This document shows positions 34,891 through 44,156 of a DNA stretch of 48,448 nucleotides, in pieces (the first letter of the stretch is position 1; each line of letters starts with the position of its first letter). Origin of the DNA: JBBQKF01 sp038326615. Lineage in GTDB: Bacteria > Bacillota > Clostridia > Saccharofermentanales > UBA5734. Both the position numbers and the translations under genes were made by a program. The stretch covers positions 1 to 48,448 of the forward strand of contig JBBQKF010000014.1 of the NCBI GenBank assembly GCA_038326615.1. Reading direction: 5' to 3'. The notes beneath the pieces are model-generated. The model searched no databases and was not told where the DNA came from. It was given only the letters and a program-made list of their open reading frames with translations.

Positions 34891-36150
34891 ATGAAGATTT
34901 TGGTTGTAGGACAAGGCGGAAGAGAGCACGCAATAGTGTGGAAGCTTGCACAAAGCGAAAAAAAGCCCGAATTATTTTGTGCTCCGGGCAATGCTGGTAT
35001 TTCTTCAATTGCAAAATGTATTCCAATAAAATCAACGGATATTGATGGAATGGTTAATTTTGCGAAAAGTGAAGACATTAATCTTGTTTTCGTTGCTCCA
35101 GATGATCCGCTTGCACTTGGAATGGTCAACAAAATGAAACAGGCTGGCATTCGTGCTTTTGGACCAACTAAAGAAGCGGCGATAATCGAAGCGAGCAAAT
35201 CATTTTCTAAAGACTTAATGAAAAAATATCATATTCCGACTGCATCTTACGAGGTTTTTAATGATAAAGAAAAAGCACTTGAATATATTATGAGTGTTAC
35301 GCCACCAATTGTTATAAAGGCAGATGGATTGGCACTTGGAAAAGGTGTTATAATTGCGCAGACATTAGAAGAAGCTCAAGATGCCATTGTTCAGATGTTG
35401 AGCAATGAGGCTTTCGGGCAAGCAGGGAAGACTATTGTTATTGAAGAATTTCTGGTCGGAAGAGAACTTACAGTTCTTGCCTTTACTGATGGCAAAACTA
35501 TTGTACCAATGATGAATTCTCGAGATCACAAAAGAGCTTTTGATTTTGATAAAGGACTTAATACTGGGGGCATGGGAGCAATCTGTCCTGGCGAAACTTT
35601 GTCAGATGAAATGAATTCAATGTTGATGGAATCAATATTCATACCAACAATTAGAGCGATGAATATTGAAGGCCGTCCGTTTTCAGGTGTTATTTACTTT
35701 GGCCTGATTTTTACAGAAAATGGACCCAAAGTTATTGAATATAATGCAAGGTTTGGAGATCCCGAGACACAAGCAATATTGCCACTCCTCGAAACTGATT
35801 TTATTGATATAATAGAAGGAGTAATTGATGGTAAACTTGAAGCTTTGGATATCAAATGGCAAAATGCCGTTTCATGTTGCGTTGTAATGGCATCAGGAGG
35901 TTATCCTGAAAGTTATGAAACTGGTTTTCCAATTTATGGGCTAGAAACAGCGGGCTGTTTAGTGTTTCACGCAGGGACAAGATTTTCTAAAGAAAATCCT
36001 CCAACCATATTAACAAACGGTGGAAGAGTTCTTGGTGTAACGGCTTTATCCCAAAATATTGACGATGCAATAGCGCTTGCTTATCTAAATGTTGAAAAAA
36101 TTAGTTTCCAAAATATGCATTTTAGACATGATATCGGTAAAACTCTATGA
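34891..36150 (+). CDS. purD: Phosphoribosylamine-glycine ligase
   Basis: 419 residues. This ATP-grasp enzyme joins glycine to phosphoribosylamine. Motifs are KILVVGQGGREHAIVWKL at the N terminus, VIKADGLALGKGV, FLVGRELTVLAF, MNSRDHKRAFD, NTGGMGAICP and EYNARFGDPETQ. I use the ATG at 34891 (GGGAG seven bases upstream) rather than 34876. The 226-bp spacer before it holds no gene. The stop overlaps the nadD-type gene (ATGA). Confidence 0.95.
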   Translation: MKILVVGQGGREHAIVWKLAQSEKKPELFCAPGNAGISSIAKCIPIKSTDIDGMVNFAKSEDINLVFVAPDDPLALGMVNKMKQAGIRAFGPTKEAAIIEASKSFSKDLMKKYHIPTASYEVFNDKEKALEYIMSVTPPIVIKADGLALGKGVIIAQTLEEAQDAIVQMLSNEAFGQAGKTIVIEEFLVGRELTVLAFTDGKTIVPMMNSRDHKRAFDFDKGLNTGGMGAICPGETLSDEMNSMLMESIFIPTIRAMNIEGRPFSGVIYFGLIFTENGPKVIEYNARFGDPETQAILPLLETDFIDIIEGVIDGKLEALDIKWQNAVSCCVVMASGGYPESYETGFPIYGLETAGCLVFHAGTRFSKENPPTILTNGGRVLGVTALSQNIDDAIALAYLNVEKISFQNMHFRHDIGKTL

Positions 36151-37415
36151 TTACAGGTATCTTTGGAGGAACATTTGATCCTATGCATATTGGACACATT
36201 TCTATTTTGAAATCTGCCGCAAAAAGTAGATATCTTGATAAAATCATTGTGATTCCTAGCGCATATCCTCCGCATAAATCATTATCAGATATCAGCTTTT
36301 CAACTTACCGGTATATTATGACAAAAATCGCATTGGAAAACTCAGAATTTGATATACCTGTTGTCTTAAGTGATATTGAGTTAATCAGAGAAGGTAAGTC
36401 GTATACAATTGATACAATTCGAGAAATTAAGTCAGGATTATCAGACAGCGACAAGATTGTTTTGATTTATGGATCTGATATTGTTTTCGAAATTGAAGGA
36501 TGGTATAAGCCTGAAGAAATAATGTATGAGTGCGAATTGTTTCTAGCGAAAAGACCTGGATTTACAGGTGATAAACTTTCCGAAAAAACAGCATCGTTGG
36601 AAAATAAATATAATGCTAAAATTAAATATTTTAATGCTGACTTTATTGATGTTTCTTCATCTATGCTAAGATGTTATCTAACAAAAAATGAAAAATTTGA
36701 TGAATATTATCTTGTACCGCACCTTAAAGAATGGATAATTAGAAACAATATTTATTCAAATTCGGAAATACTCGATTTGATTTCTGAACAAACGGTTTTA
36801 TTGCTGCAACAATATGAATATCAACTGCAAAAATTTGTCACCAAGGAAAGACTTGTACATTCATTAAATACAATGATTGAAGCTGTAAAACTTGCAAATA
36901 TATTTGGAGGAGATATACGTAAGTGTGCGATTGCAGGTCTTTTGCATGATTGTGCTAAATCAGTAATTGCAAGAGAAGATGAAATGCTTGCTATTAAATC
37001 TCAACCTGATTATGATGAAAATTCAATTTCGCCGGATATTATGCATGCTTATTTAGGGAAACAGATTGCACAAAAGAGATTTAATATTAATGACCCTGAT
37101 ATTCTTAATGCAATTTATTACCATACGACATCAAGAGTCAATGCATCTCATTTAGAGAAAATTATTTTTATCGCGGATAAAATTGAGCCTGCTAGGCCAT
37201 TTTCTGGAATCGAAAAAATACGAGAAATTTCGTATAAAAATCTTAATGAAGGTTTACTTGCTTGCCTTACAGATATAATTTGTCTATTAGTAAAAACAAA
37301 CAGAAAGCCCCATCCTGATTCTATTAGATCATATGAAAATCTAAAACATCAATTTAGAAGTAACAACATCGAGAACAACAACAACAACAATAACAGCAAT
37401 AATAACAAATTATAG
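36147..37415 (+). CDS. nadD: NadD-YqeK fusion: nicotinate-nucleotide adenylyltransferase with HD phosphohydrolase domain
   Basis: 422 residues. Residues 1-205 are NadD (GGTFDPMHIGH at 7-17; SSSMLR near the end of the domain), which makes deamido-NAD from nicotinate mononucleotide and ATP. Residues about 215-405 are a YqeK-type HD domain with H238 (VHSLN) and H267-D268 (LLHDCAK), followed by YHTT and IADKIEPAR. YqeK cleaves diadenosine tetraphosphate. In many Firmicutes the two are neighbours, with rsfS next; here they form one chain and rsfS follows. The last about 17 residues are a poly-Asn tail encoded by AAC/AAT repeats. The start overlaps the purD stop by four bases. Confidence 0.93.
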   Translation: MITGIFGGTFDPMHIGHISILKSAAKSRYLDKIIVIPSAYPPHKSLSDISFSTYRYIMTKIALENSEFDIPVVLSDIELIREGKSYTIDTIREIKSGLSDSDKIVLIYGSDIVFEIEGWYKPEEIMYECELFLAKRPGFTGDKLSEKTASLENKYNAKIKYFNADFIDVSSSMLRCYLTKNEKFDEYYLVPHLKEWIIRNNIYSNSEILDLISEQTVLLLQQYEYQLQKFVTKERLVHSLNTMIEAVKLANIFGGDIRKCAIAGLLHDCAKSVIAREDEMLAIKSQPDYDENSISPDIMHAYLGKQIAQKRFNINDPDILNAIYYHTTSRVNASHLEKIIFIADKIEPARPFSGIEKIREISYKNLNEGLLACLTDIICLLVKTNRKPHPDSIRSYENLKHQFRSNNIENNNNNNNSNNNKL

Positions 37416-37535
37416 TAACAACAATAACGGCGATAAGAAAAAATTATAACAGCCACAATAACTCAATAATAATAACCATTGAAACAATAGTAACGATAAT
37501 AGTAGTAACAATAGTAACAACAATAATAAATAATT
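37370..37535. repeat. AAC/AAT trinucleotide low-complexity tract
   Basis: Imperfect AAC, AAT and ACA triplets start inside the last codons of the NadD-YqeK gene and continue through the 145-bp spacer to rsfS. They produce the poly-Asn C terminus. Confidence 0.85.
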
Positions 37536-37560
37536 CAAACGACAGAAAGGTTGGTAATAA

Positions 37561-37905
37561 ATGGAACCCAAAGTTATGGCAGAAAAAATCCAAGAAATAC
37601 TTGACTCAAAAAAAGGTATAGATATTCAGGTGATTAACCTTGAAGGTAAAACTGTATTAGCTGATTATTTTGTAATTGCAACTGGAACATCAACTCCACA
37701 TATACGCGCTTTAAGTGAAGAAGTCATGCTCAAAATGAAAAATGATTTTAACATAGAAGCTGATCATATTGAAGGAACAGAAAGTGGAAGATGGATTTTA
37801 ATTGATTTTGGGAATGTTATACTTCATGTATTTCATTCAGAAGACAGAGCGTACTACAGTCTTGAAAAGTTATGGAGTTTTAGAGAAACCGGAACTTCTG
37901 TTTGA
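37561..37905 (+). CDS. rsfS: Ribosomal silencing factor RsfS
   Basis: 114 residues. RsfS binds ribosomal protein L14 and blocks subunit joining when nutrients are short. Family features are AEKIQEILDSKKG, VLADYFVIATGTS, HIEGTESGRWILIDFGNVI and VFHSEDRAYYSLEKLW. The position after nadD-yqeK is the conserved gene order of Firmicutes. The start ATG has AGAAAGG upstream. Confidence 0.95.
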   Translation: MEPKVMAEKIQEILDSKKGIDIQVINLEGKTVLADYFVIATGTSTPHIRALSEEVMLKMKNDFNIEADHIEGTESGRWILIDFGNVILHVFHSEDRAYYSLEKLWSFRETGTSV

Positions 37906-38022
37906 AATTGTCAGCTAATGTAGGTTTTTGTATCATTTTTGTTAGTTAAAATAATATTGAATTATTGATACAATATCAAAGAAGCATACACACATTTAAG
38001 ATTTTGTTTTAGAAAATCAGAA

Positions 38023-38784
38023 ATGAGGAATTGCATATTTGTGGATGATACAATATTACGAAAAAAATTAGCTGATGATCAGGATGAGAAGAAGAAGCAA
38101 TCGCAAAGAAAAGCTATACTTATAATTATTGCACTGCTATTTTTTTCAGGAATTGCAATCTTTTCAATGATTCTTGAAAACAAAGAAAGTAAATGGGAAA
38201 TACTTAATACTTCCAGTTCAAAAATTTCCCGAACATATTCAGTAATAACTGGAAATTTTAGTAATTCTTTAAATCCGAATGCGAAATCATCATCTTTTAA
38301 CGATGACGGAAAAATTCCAATATATATTGTTGGCGAAATCAAAAAACCTGGTATATATAGAATTATTCCAGGAACTTTCCTATATGAAGTAGTAGAATTA
38401 GCAGGAGGTCTGACCAAAAATGCAGCAAGCGAATCAATTAATCTTGTTTTCAAGATTGATCAGAACCAAATGATAAGGATTCCGAGCATTCAGGACGTCA
38501 AAAATGACAGGCTTGGTGGAGTTGCGGACGGTTTGATTTTAAACGAAGAAAATGGATTTGATGGAACAAGCACTGGTAAAGGTGGTACAACCAAAAAAAT
38601 TAATATCAATACCGCAAATGAAACAGAACTTGATTCTTTGCCAGGAATTGGGCTTGCAACTGCAAAACTTATAGTTGATTTCAGAACAAAAAATGGAAAA
38701 TTTAAGACAATTGAAGAAATAATGAAAATCCCTGGAATTAAAGAAAGTAGATTTTCTCAGATTAAAGATCTGATATCTGTATGA
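38023..38784 (+). CDS. comEA: ComEA-like DNA-binding protein (SLBB plus helix-hairpin-helix)
   Basis: 253 residues. It has a short basic cytoplasmic start, one membrane helix (about 30-50), a linker, an SLBB domain (about 97-165, IYIVGEIKKPGIYRIIPG) and a C-terminal double helix-hairpin-helix (about 190-253, NINTANETELDSLPGIGLATA). ComEA is the membrane-anchored receptor that binds double-stranded DNA during natural transformation. comEB and comEC do not follow; the next 500 bp are repeats. A role in competence is therefore likely but not certain. The start codon at 38023 has a weak site, and TTG or GTG alternatives exist nearby. Confidence 0.88.
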   Translation: MRNCIFVDDTILRKKLADDQDEKKKQSQRKAILIIIALLFFSGIAIFSMILENKESKWEILNTSSSKISRTYSVITGNFSNSLNPNAKSSSFNDDGKIPIYIVGEIKKPGIYRIIPGTFLYEVVELAGGLTKNAASESINLVFKIDQNQMIRIPSIQDVKNDRLGGVADGLILNEENGFDGTSTGKGGTTKKININTANETELDSLPGIGLATAKLIVDFRTKNGKFKTIEEIMKIPGIKESRFSQIKDLISV

Positions 38785-38893
38785 CAGATTCATTTTCAGC
38801 ATGATAGATTTGATTCTCAAATGACAGACTTGAATTCAGTAAGAATAGACTTTATCAAAATATGAGAGATTCAATATCAGTATAAATATTTGA

Positions 38894-39088
38894 GATAACA
38901 ATAACAAACTCTATTAAAGATAACAATAACAAACTCTATTAAAGATAACAATAACAAACTCTATTAAGATAACAATAACAAACTCTATTAAAGATAACAA
39001 TAACAAACTCTATTAAGATAACAATAACAAACACTATTAAGATAACAATAACAAACTCTATTAAGATAACAATAACAAACTCTATTAA
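38894..39088. repeat. 24/25-bp tandem repeat, eight units
   Basis: Eight copies of GATAACAATAACAAACTCTA followed by TTAA or TTAAA; a ninth, diverged copy follows. Units alternate between 24 and 25 bp by one A. One copy has CACTA for CTCTA. The preceding 100 bp (38785-38890) hold an older, degenerate ATGACAGATT-type repeat. The 515-bp spacer between comEA and rarA contains no gene. Confidence 0.95.
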
Positions 39089-39299
39089 GATAATAATTAT
39101 TACAAACTATATTCAGTTAGTAATTATGAAAATCATAAGAGATATTAGTGATTTTAAAATTGTAAGCGAAGAAAACAATCTTTTTTATTTGCATTCTATT
39201 AAGGTTTATATCATTAGAAGCTAAAAACTATTGAATTTTCATAGCATTCATAGTAGAATTTGTTTATTAAGTTGTAAAAATAATTACGGAGGTTACTAA

Positions 39300-40619
39300 T
39301 TGGACAGTATGTCCCAGCAAGAAGATAACGAGCCGCTTTCGTCAAGGATGGCCCCCAAAACATTAGATGAATACATCGGCCAGGAACACATATTAGGCCA
39401 TGGAAAATTATTGCGCCGTATGATTGAAGCAGACAGACTTAGTTCTATTATTCTGTTTGGTCCGCCAGGAACTGGTAAAACGTCAATAGCGAAAGTGATT
39501 GCCGAAACCACTAAACTTGGTTACACAAAGATGAACGCAGTGACATCAGGAATCGCAGATATAAAAAGAATTTTAGCCGAAACCCAGAATAAAATATTTA
39601 ATCCTTCAGGTAGAACTGTTTTATTTATAGACGAAATACATCGTTTTAATAAAGCACAGCAAGATGCTTTACTTCCACATGTTGAGGATGGTACCCTTTT
39701 ATTGATTGGTGCTACCACACAAAATCCATTTTTCGAAGTCAATAAAGCATTGATATCGAGATCAACTGTTTTTCAACTTCACCCATTAACAGATGAGAAT
39801 ATTCTCAAAATTTTGCAAAATGCTATTGGTGATAAAAAAAGAGGATTTGGTAAGCTTACGTTGAAGTTAGATGAAATGGTGCTTGAATATATCTGCAATT
39901 TGTCAAATGGAGATGCCCGAATTGCTTTAAATGGACTTGAACTTGCGGTTGTTACGACACTTCCTGACGAAAATGGGACTATTATTGTTTCTAAGAATAC
40001 AATTGAAGACTGTATGCAAAAACGCAGTATTTCTTTTGATGCCGACGGTGAAAGTCATTATGATAATATAAGTGCTTTTATAAAGTCTATGCGTGGAAGT
40101 GATCCTGACGCAGCAATATTTTATCTTGCAAGGGCATTGTATGGCGGTGAAGATATTGAATTTCTTGCCAGAAGAATAATTATTTGCGCATCAGAAGATG
40201 TCGGAATGGCTAATCCTTCAGCATTGAATACGGCAATTTCAGCATATCAGGGTGTCGTTATGATGGGTATGCCTGAAGCGAGAATACTTCTTGCTCAAGC
40301 AACAATTGCTGTAGCGACTAGCCCAAAATCTAATGCATCTTATTTGGCTATAAATAAGGCATTAGAGGATGTTGCAACAAAAAGGACCGGAGAAATACCA
40401 ATGCATCTTCGGAATGCTCCTGCGAAAGGTATGAAAGATTTAGGATATGGAAGTGGATATATGTATGTTCATGATTATCCAGGAAACATTGTAGATGCAA
40501 AATATCTTCCAGACGAAATTGATGGAACAATATATTATTCACCGTATTCAAACGGTTATGAACAAAAAATTAAAGAGTGGTTAGATGCAAGAAGAGAAAA
40601 AAAGAAAAATGGCAGTTGA
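39300..40619 (+). CDS. rarA: Replication-associated recombination protein A (AAA+ ATPase)
   Basis: 439 residues. RarA (MgsA) is an AAA+ ATPase related to clamp loaders that acts at stalled replication forks. Walker A is GPPGTGKTS (54-62) and Walker B is LFIDEIHRF with D111-E112. Sensor 1 (GATTQNPFFEVN) and the C-terminal MgsA domain (NAPAKGMKDLGYGSGYMYVHDYPG) are present. The start is TTG at 39300, seven bases after GGAGG; the ATG at 39309 is too far from that site. Confidence 0.95.
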   Translation: MDSMSQQEDNEPLSSRMAPKTLDEYIGQEHILGHGKLLRRMIEADRLSSIILFGPPGTGKTSIAKVIAETTKLGYTKMNAVTSGIADIKRILAETQNKIFNPSGRTVLFIDEIHRFNKAQQDALLPHVEDGTLLLIGATTQNPFFEVNKALISRSTVFQLHPLTDENILKILQNAIGDKKRGFGKLTLKLDEMVLEYICNLSNGDARIALNGLELAVVTTLPDENGTIIVSKNTIEDCMQKRSISFDADGESHYDNISAFIKSMRGSDPDAAIFYLARALYGGEDIEFLARRIIICASEDVGMANPSALNTAISAYQGVVMMGMPEARILLAQATIAVATSPKSNASYLAINKALEDVATKRTGEIPMHLRNAPAKGMKDLGYGSGYMYVHDYPGNIVDAKYLPDEIDGTIYYSPYSNGYEQKIKEWLDARREKKKNGS

Positions 40620-40812
40620 AAATTTGTACAATCACATTCACTAACTTTTCATGGATATAAATGAAGAAAATTTCAATTAAAAAACATTAATTATGAAAAT
40701 GAAAGATATGGCAAAAACGCTGCCAAATCTTAAAAATTAAAAGTGAATGAAAATTATAGAAGGAGGATGCTAATTCATTGCGTTAAATGATGAATTATCA
40801 AAAAAAGTCATA

Positions 40813-42069
40813 ATGAAAGCAAATAGGGAATTTCAGTTTGATTTTGGTAAGAAGAAAATTTCTTTTTTTCTTAAACCTTTGAATTTTATGCTTGAAATGA
40901 AAGCAAACGAAATTGAACCAAATTTTACAGGGGTTGAAGAAGTAAAGAGAGCACTCAAAAATCCGATAGGAACTTCGGTAATTTCTGAAATTGTTACAAA
41001 AGGTGAAACAGTTTGTATTATAACAAGTGATATAACAAGACCATGTCCTTCAAGTGTGATTTTACCCCCACTAATCGAAGAACTTAAACAAGCCGGAATA
41101 TCCCTTGAGGATATTACAATTGTTTTTGCTCTTGGTAATCACAGGAGACATACTGAAAATGAAATGAGAAAACTCGTTGGTGATGAAATTTATGAAATGG
41201 TACATACTTTTGACAGTAACTCTGAGGATACCGTGTTTCTAGGAAACACATCTTTTGGTACTCCCGTAAACATTACTAGCATTGTCGCACAGGCAGACAG
41301 AAGAATTTGTCTCGGTAATATAGAGATGCATTATTTTGCTGGATATAGTGGAGGCGGGAAGGCGATTATGCCAGGTGTTTCAGATCATGCAGCAATACAG
41401 GCTAATCATAGTAAAATGATTGAAAGCACTTCGAAAGCGGGCGCAATCAATAATAATAATGTCAGACTAGATATTGAAGAAGCAGCCGATATTTGTGGCA
41501 TTGACTTTATACTTAATGTTGTTCTTGATGAGGATAAAAACATCGTAAAAGCAGTTGCAGGAGATCATCGCAAAGCCCATAGAGTTGGATGCGAGTTTCT
41601 GGATTCAATGTACAAAATCAAAATTCCTCAATTAGCTGACATAGTAATTGCTTCACCAGGTGGGTTTCCAAAGGATATAAATATTTATCAGGCACAAAAG
41701 GCTCTTGATAATTCTCAACATGCTGTAAAAGAAGGGGGTATAATAATTCTTGTTGCAGATTGTTCCGAAGGATTTGGTGAGCATGTTTTTGAAGAATGGC
41801 TATTTGAAGCTCCATCTTCAAGAAGTCTAATTGACAGAATAGAAAAGGAATTCCGTTTAGGAGGTCACAAGGCAGCAGCAATTGCGATGGTTCTTGAAAA
41901 ATGCAATGTTTATTTTGTATCCTCACTTCCAGAAAAAATCGCCTCAAAAACATTTATGAAGCCATATTCTATTTTGCAGACTGCAGTTGATGATGCAATA
42001 GGGCAAATGGGAAAGAATGCAAAAATTATAATTATGCCACATGCAGGCTCTACTCTACCGTATATTTAA
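40813..42069 (+). CDS. larA: LarA-family nickel-dependent racemase
   Basis: 418 residues from the ATG. LarA racemises lactate with a nickel pincer nucleotide bound to a Lys. Counting from the known enzyme, the key residues are present: the DITR motif, His in GNHRRHT, His and Lys ten residues apart in HYFAGYSGGGK, His 16 residues further (ANHSKM), and QAQK. LarB, LarC and LarE are not in the window. Other members of the family act on different 2-hydroxy acids, so the substrate is open. The start is uncertain: AGGAGG lies 45 bases upstream, and the open frame extends to an ATT codon at 40777 at a good distance from it. A short frame (40787-40813) ends in TAATG at the ATG. Confidence 0.87.
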   Translation: MKANREFQFDFGKKKISFFLKPLNFMLEMKANEIEPNFTGVEEVKRALKNPIGTSVISEIVTKGETVCIITSDITRPCPSSVILPPLIEELKQAGISLEDITIVFALGNHRRHTENEMRKLVGDEIYEMVHTFDSNSEDTVFLGNTSFGTPVNITSIVAQADRRICLGNIEMHYFAGYSGGGKAIMPGVSDHAAIQANHSKMIESTSKAGAINNNNVRLDIEEAADICGIDFILNVVLDEDKNIVKAVAGDHRKAHRVGCEFLDSMYKIKIPQLADIVIASPGGFPKDINIYQAQKALDNSQHAVKEGGIIILVADCSEGFGEHVFEEWLFEAPSSRSLIDRIEKEFRLGGHKAAAIAMVLEKCNVYFVSSLPEKIASKTFMKPYSILQTAVDDAIGQMGKNAKIIIMPHAGSTLPYI

Positions 42070-42195
42070 TACTAGTATACGAAACCAGTTATATTGTGTA
42101 ACTTCAGTTACTTCCTTAATTTGATAAAATAGTTATAGTTAGGATGTTATTAATAATAGAATACAAAGTGTTAAAACACTTTGAAAGGAGCTCGT

Positions 42196-43479
42196 ATGAG
42201 TGGAAATGAAAAAAGAAGAGTTTATCTTGACAATGCCGCAACTACACCAGTTCGCGCAGAGGTTTTAGAAACGATGCTACCTTATTTCTCATATACTTTT
42301 GGTAATCCGTCTTCCTTATATAAATCAGGTCGTGATGCAAAAAAAGCACTTGAAGAATCAAGAGAATTATTTGCGGCTACGGTTCATTCAAGCCCTAATG
42401 AAATATTTTTTACATCTTGTGGTTCTGAATCAAATAATTGGGCAATTAAAGGTGTTATGGAAGCATATTCAAGTAAAGGTAAACACATTATTACATCAAC
42501 GATAGAACACCATGCGGTTTTACATGTTTGTCAATCATTAGAAAAAAAGGGATTTGAAGTTACATACATTGGAGTCGACTCAGAAGGAATCGTAAATTCA
42601 AAAGATGTTGAGAATGCGATTAGACCTGATACTGTAATGGTCTCTATAATGATGGCAAACAATGAAATTGGTACAATACAACCAATTTTGGAAATATCTA
42701 AAATATGCAAGGCTAAAGGTGTACTTTTTCATACAGATGCCGTACAAGCTCTTAGTTCAATGCTTATTGATGTAACTGCAATTGGTGCGGATCTTATATC
42801 ATTTTCCGGACACAAAATCAATGCTCCTAAAGGAGTAGGTGCACTATATATTCGCAAAGGTGTAAGAATTGCTTCATTTATTGAAGGGGGAGCGCAAGAA
42901 AGAAGAAAACGAGCTGGAACAGAAAATATACCTTATATAGCTGGGTTTTCTAGGGCTGCTCAATTATCACAAATGGAATGCGAGAATCACTATCTTAAAC
43001 TTGTTGAAATGAGAGATACTCTCATTGAAGGAGTACTTTCAAGAATCCCACACGTAAGACTTAATGGCCACAGAATTCAAAGATTGCCTGGGAATGTTAA
43101 TTTGTCATTTGAATTTATAGAAGGTGAGTCACTTCTATTATTACTTGATAGCATGGGATTTGAATGTTCAAGTGGATCGGCTTGTACATCTGGATCACTT
43201 GATCCATCTCATGTTCTTTTAGCGATTGGATTGCCACATGAAATTGCACATGGGTCGCTTCGAGTGTCATTTGGTAAATATAATACAATTAATGATGTTG
43301 AACCATTAATACAAGCCCTTGAGAAGATTGTTACTAGACTTCGTGACATGTCACCACTTTATGAAGATTTTGTTAAAGGCAAATCAACAGAACCGCATTG
43401 TATGTTTACAGAAAATTCAAGCTGTTGCCAAAATACAACTGGATGTTATAAGCACACTACTTGCGATGTTGAAGAGTAA
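42196..43479 (+). CDS. nifS: Cysteine desulfurase, NifS type, with a Cys-rich C-terminal tail
   Basis: 427 residues. The PLP enzyme takes sulfur from cysteine for Fe-S cluster assembly. The PLP lysine is K207 (SGHKINAPKG), and the catalytic Cys is C330 (SSGSACTSGS). His in IEHHAVLH and HTDAVQAL are also present. The last about 30 residues extend past the usual end and hold five Cys (402, 410, 411, 417, 423) and little else. The ATG at 42196 follows AAAGGAG. The scaffold gene nifU follows, so this is a two-gene assembly unit. Confidence 0.95.
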   Translation: MSGNEKRRVYLDNAATTPVRAEVLETMLPYFSYTFGNPSSLYKSGRDAKKALEESRELFAATVHSSPNEIFFTSCGSESNNWAIKGVMEAYSSKGKHIITSTIEHHAVLHVCQSLEKKGFEVTYIGVDSEGIVNSKDVENAIRPDTVMVSIMMANNEIGTIQPILEISKICKAKGVLFHTDAVQALSSMLIDVTAIGADLISFSGHKINAPKGVGALYIRKGVRIASFIEGGAQERRKRAGTENIPYIAGFSRAAQLSQMECENHYLKLVEMRDTLIEGVLSRIPHVRLNGHRIQRLPGNVNLSFEFIEGESLLLLLDSMGFECSSGSACTSGSLDPSHVLLAIGLPHEIAHGSLRVSFGKYNTINDVEPLIQALEKIVTRLRDMSPLYEDFVKGKSTEPHCMFTENSSCCQNTTGCYKHTTCDVEE

Positions 43480-43591
43480 TCTTTGTTATAATTTAATTTT
43501 TAAAATTAGAATAACTTCTTATAGGTTTTGGGAATTAGAGAATATTGAAATTAGAGAAAGAGAAAAATATTTATAGAAATGAGGGGAATAT

Positions 43592-44023
43592 ATGTATAGT
43601 GATAAAGTTATGGATCATTTTATGAATCCTAGAAACGTTGGAGAGATGGAAAATCCAAGTTGTACAGGTACTGTTGGAAATGCTAAATGTGGTGACATAA
43701 TGAAAATTTACCTAAAAATAGAAGAAGGAATAATTAAAGATGCCAAATTTAAAACTTTTGGCTGTGGATCTGCAATTGCAACAAGTAGCATGGCTACAGA
43801 AATGATAATAGGTAAAACTGTTGAAGAAGCGTTAACTCTTTCAAATAAAGCAGTTGCAGAAGCTCTCGATGGCTTACCTGCAAACAAGATGCACTGTTCT
43901 TTACTTGCTGAACAAGCCGTAAAAGCAGCAATCAAAGATTATTATGAAGAACACGGATTGATTAATGATTCTAACCGCGCTATTTTTGCGAATCTTGATG
44001 AGGATCCACACGAAGAGGAATAA
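43592..44023 (+). CDS. nifU: Fe-S cluster scaffold protein, NifU/IscU N-terminal type
   Basis: 143 residues. The three cluster-binding Cys are C33 (NAKCGD, with D35), C58 (FGCGSA) and C102 (KMHCSLL), with H101 before the last. This is the IscU fold without the NifU central and C-terminal domains. An acidic tail (DEDPHEEE) ends the protein. It follows nifS on the same strand and is closed by a strong two-way terminator. Confidence 0.95.
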   Translation: MYSDKVMDHFMNPRNVGEMENPSCTGTVGNAKCGDIMKIYLKIEEGIIKDAKFKTFGCGSAIATSSMATEMIIGKTVEEALTLSNKAVAEALDGLPANKMHCSLLAEQAVKAAIKDYYEEHGLINDSNRAIFANLDEDPHEEE

Positions 44024-44107
44024 AATAAAGAATATAAAAAAGTGAATATTATAAAAGAATATTGAACACAAAACATAGAATATAAATTATAATAAAATAA
44101 TAATAAA

Positions 44108-44142
44108 AAATCGCACTTGTTATCAAATAGCAAGTGCGATTT
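44108..44142. terminator. Bidirectional terminator between nifU and the DUF2207 gene
   Basis: AAATCGCACTTG (44108-44119) pairs perfectly with CAAGTGCGATTT (44131-44142), with A residues before and T residues after, so it can end transcription of both convergent units. Confidence 0.9.
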
Positions 44143-44156
44143 TAAAAGCATAAATA

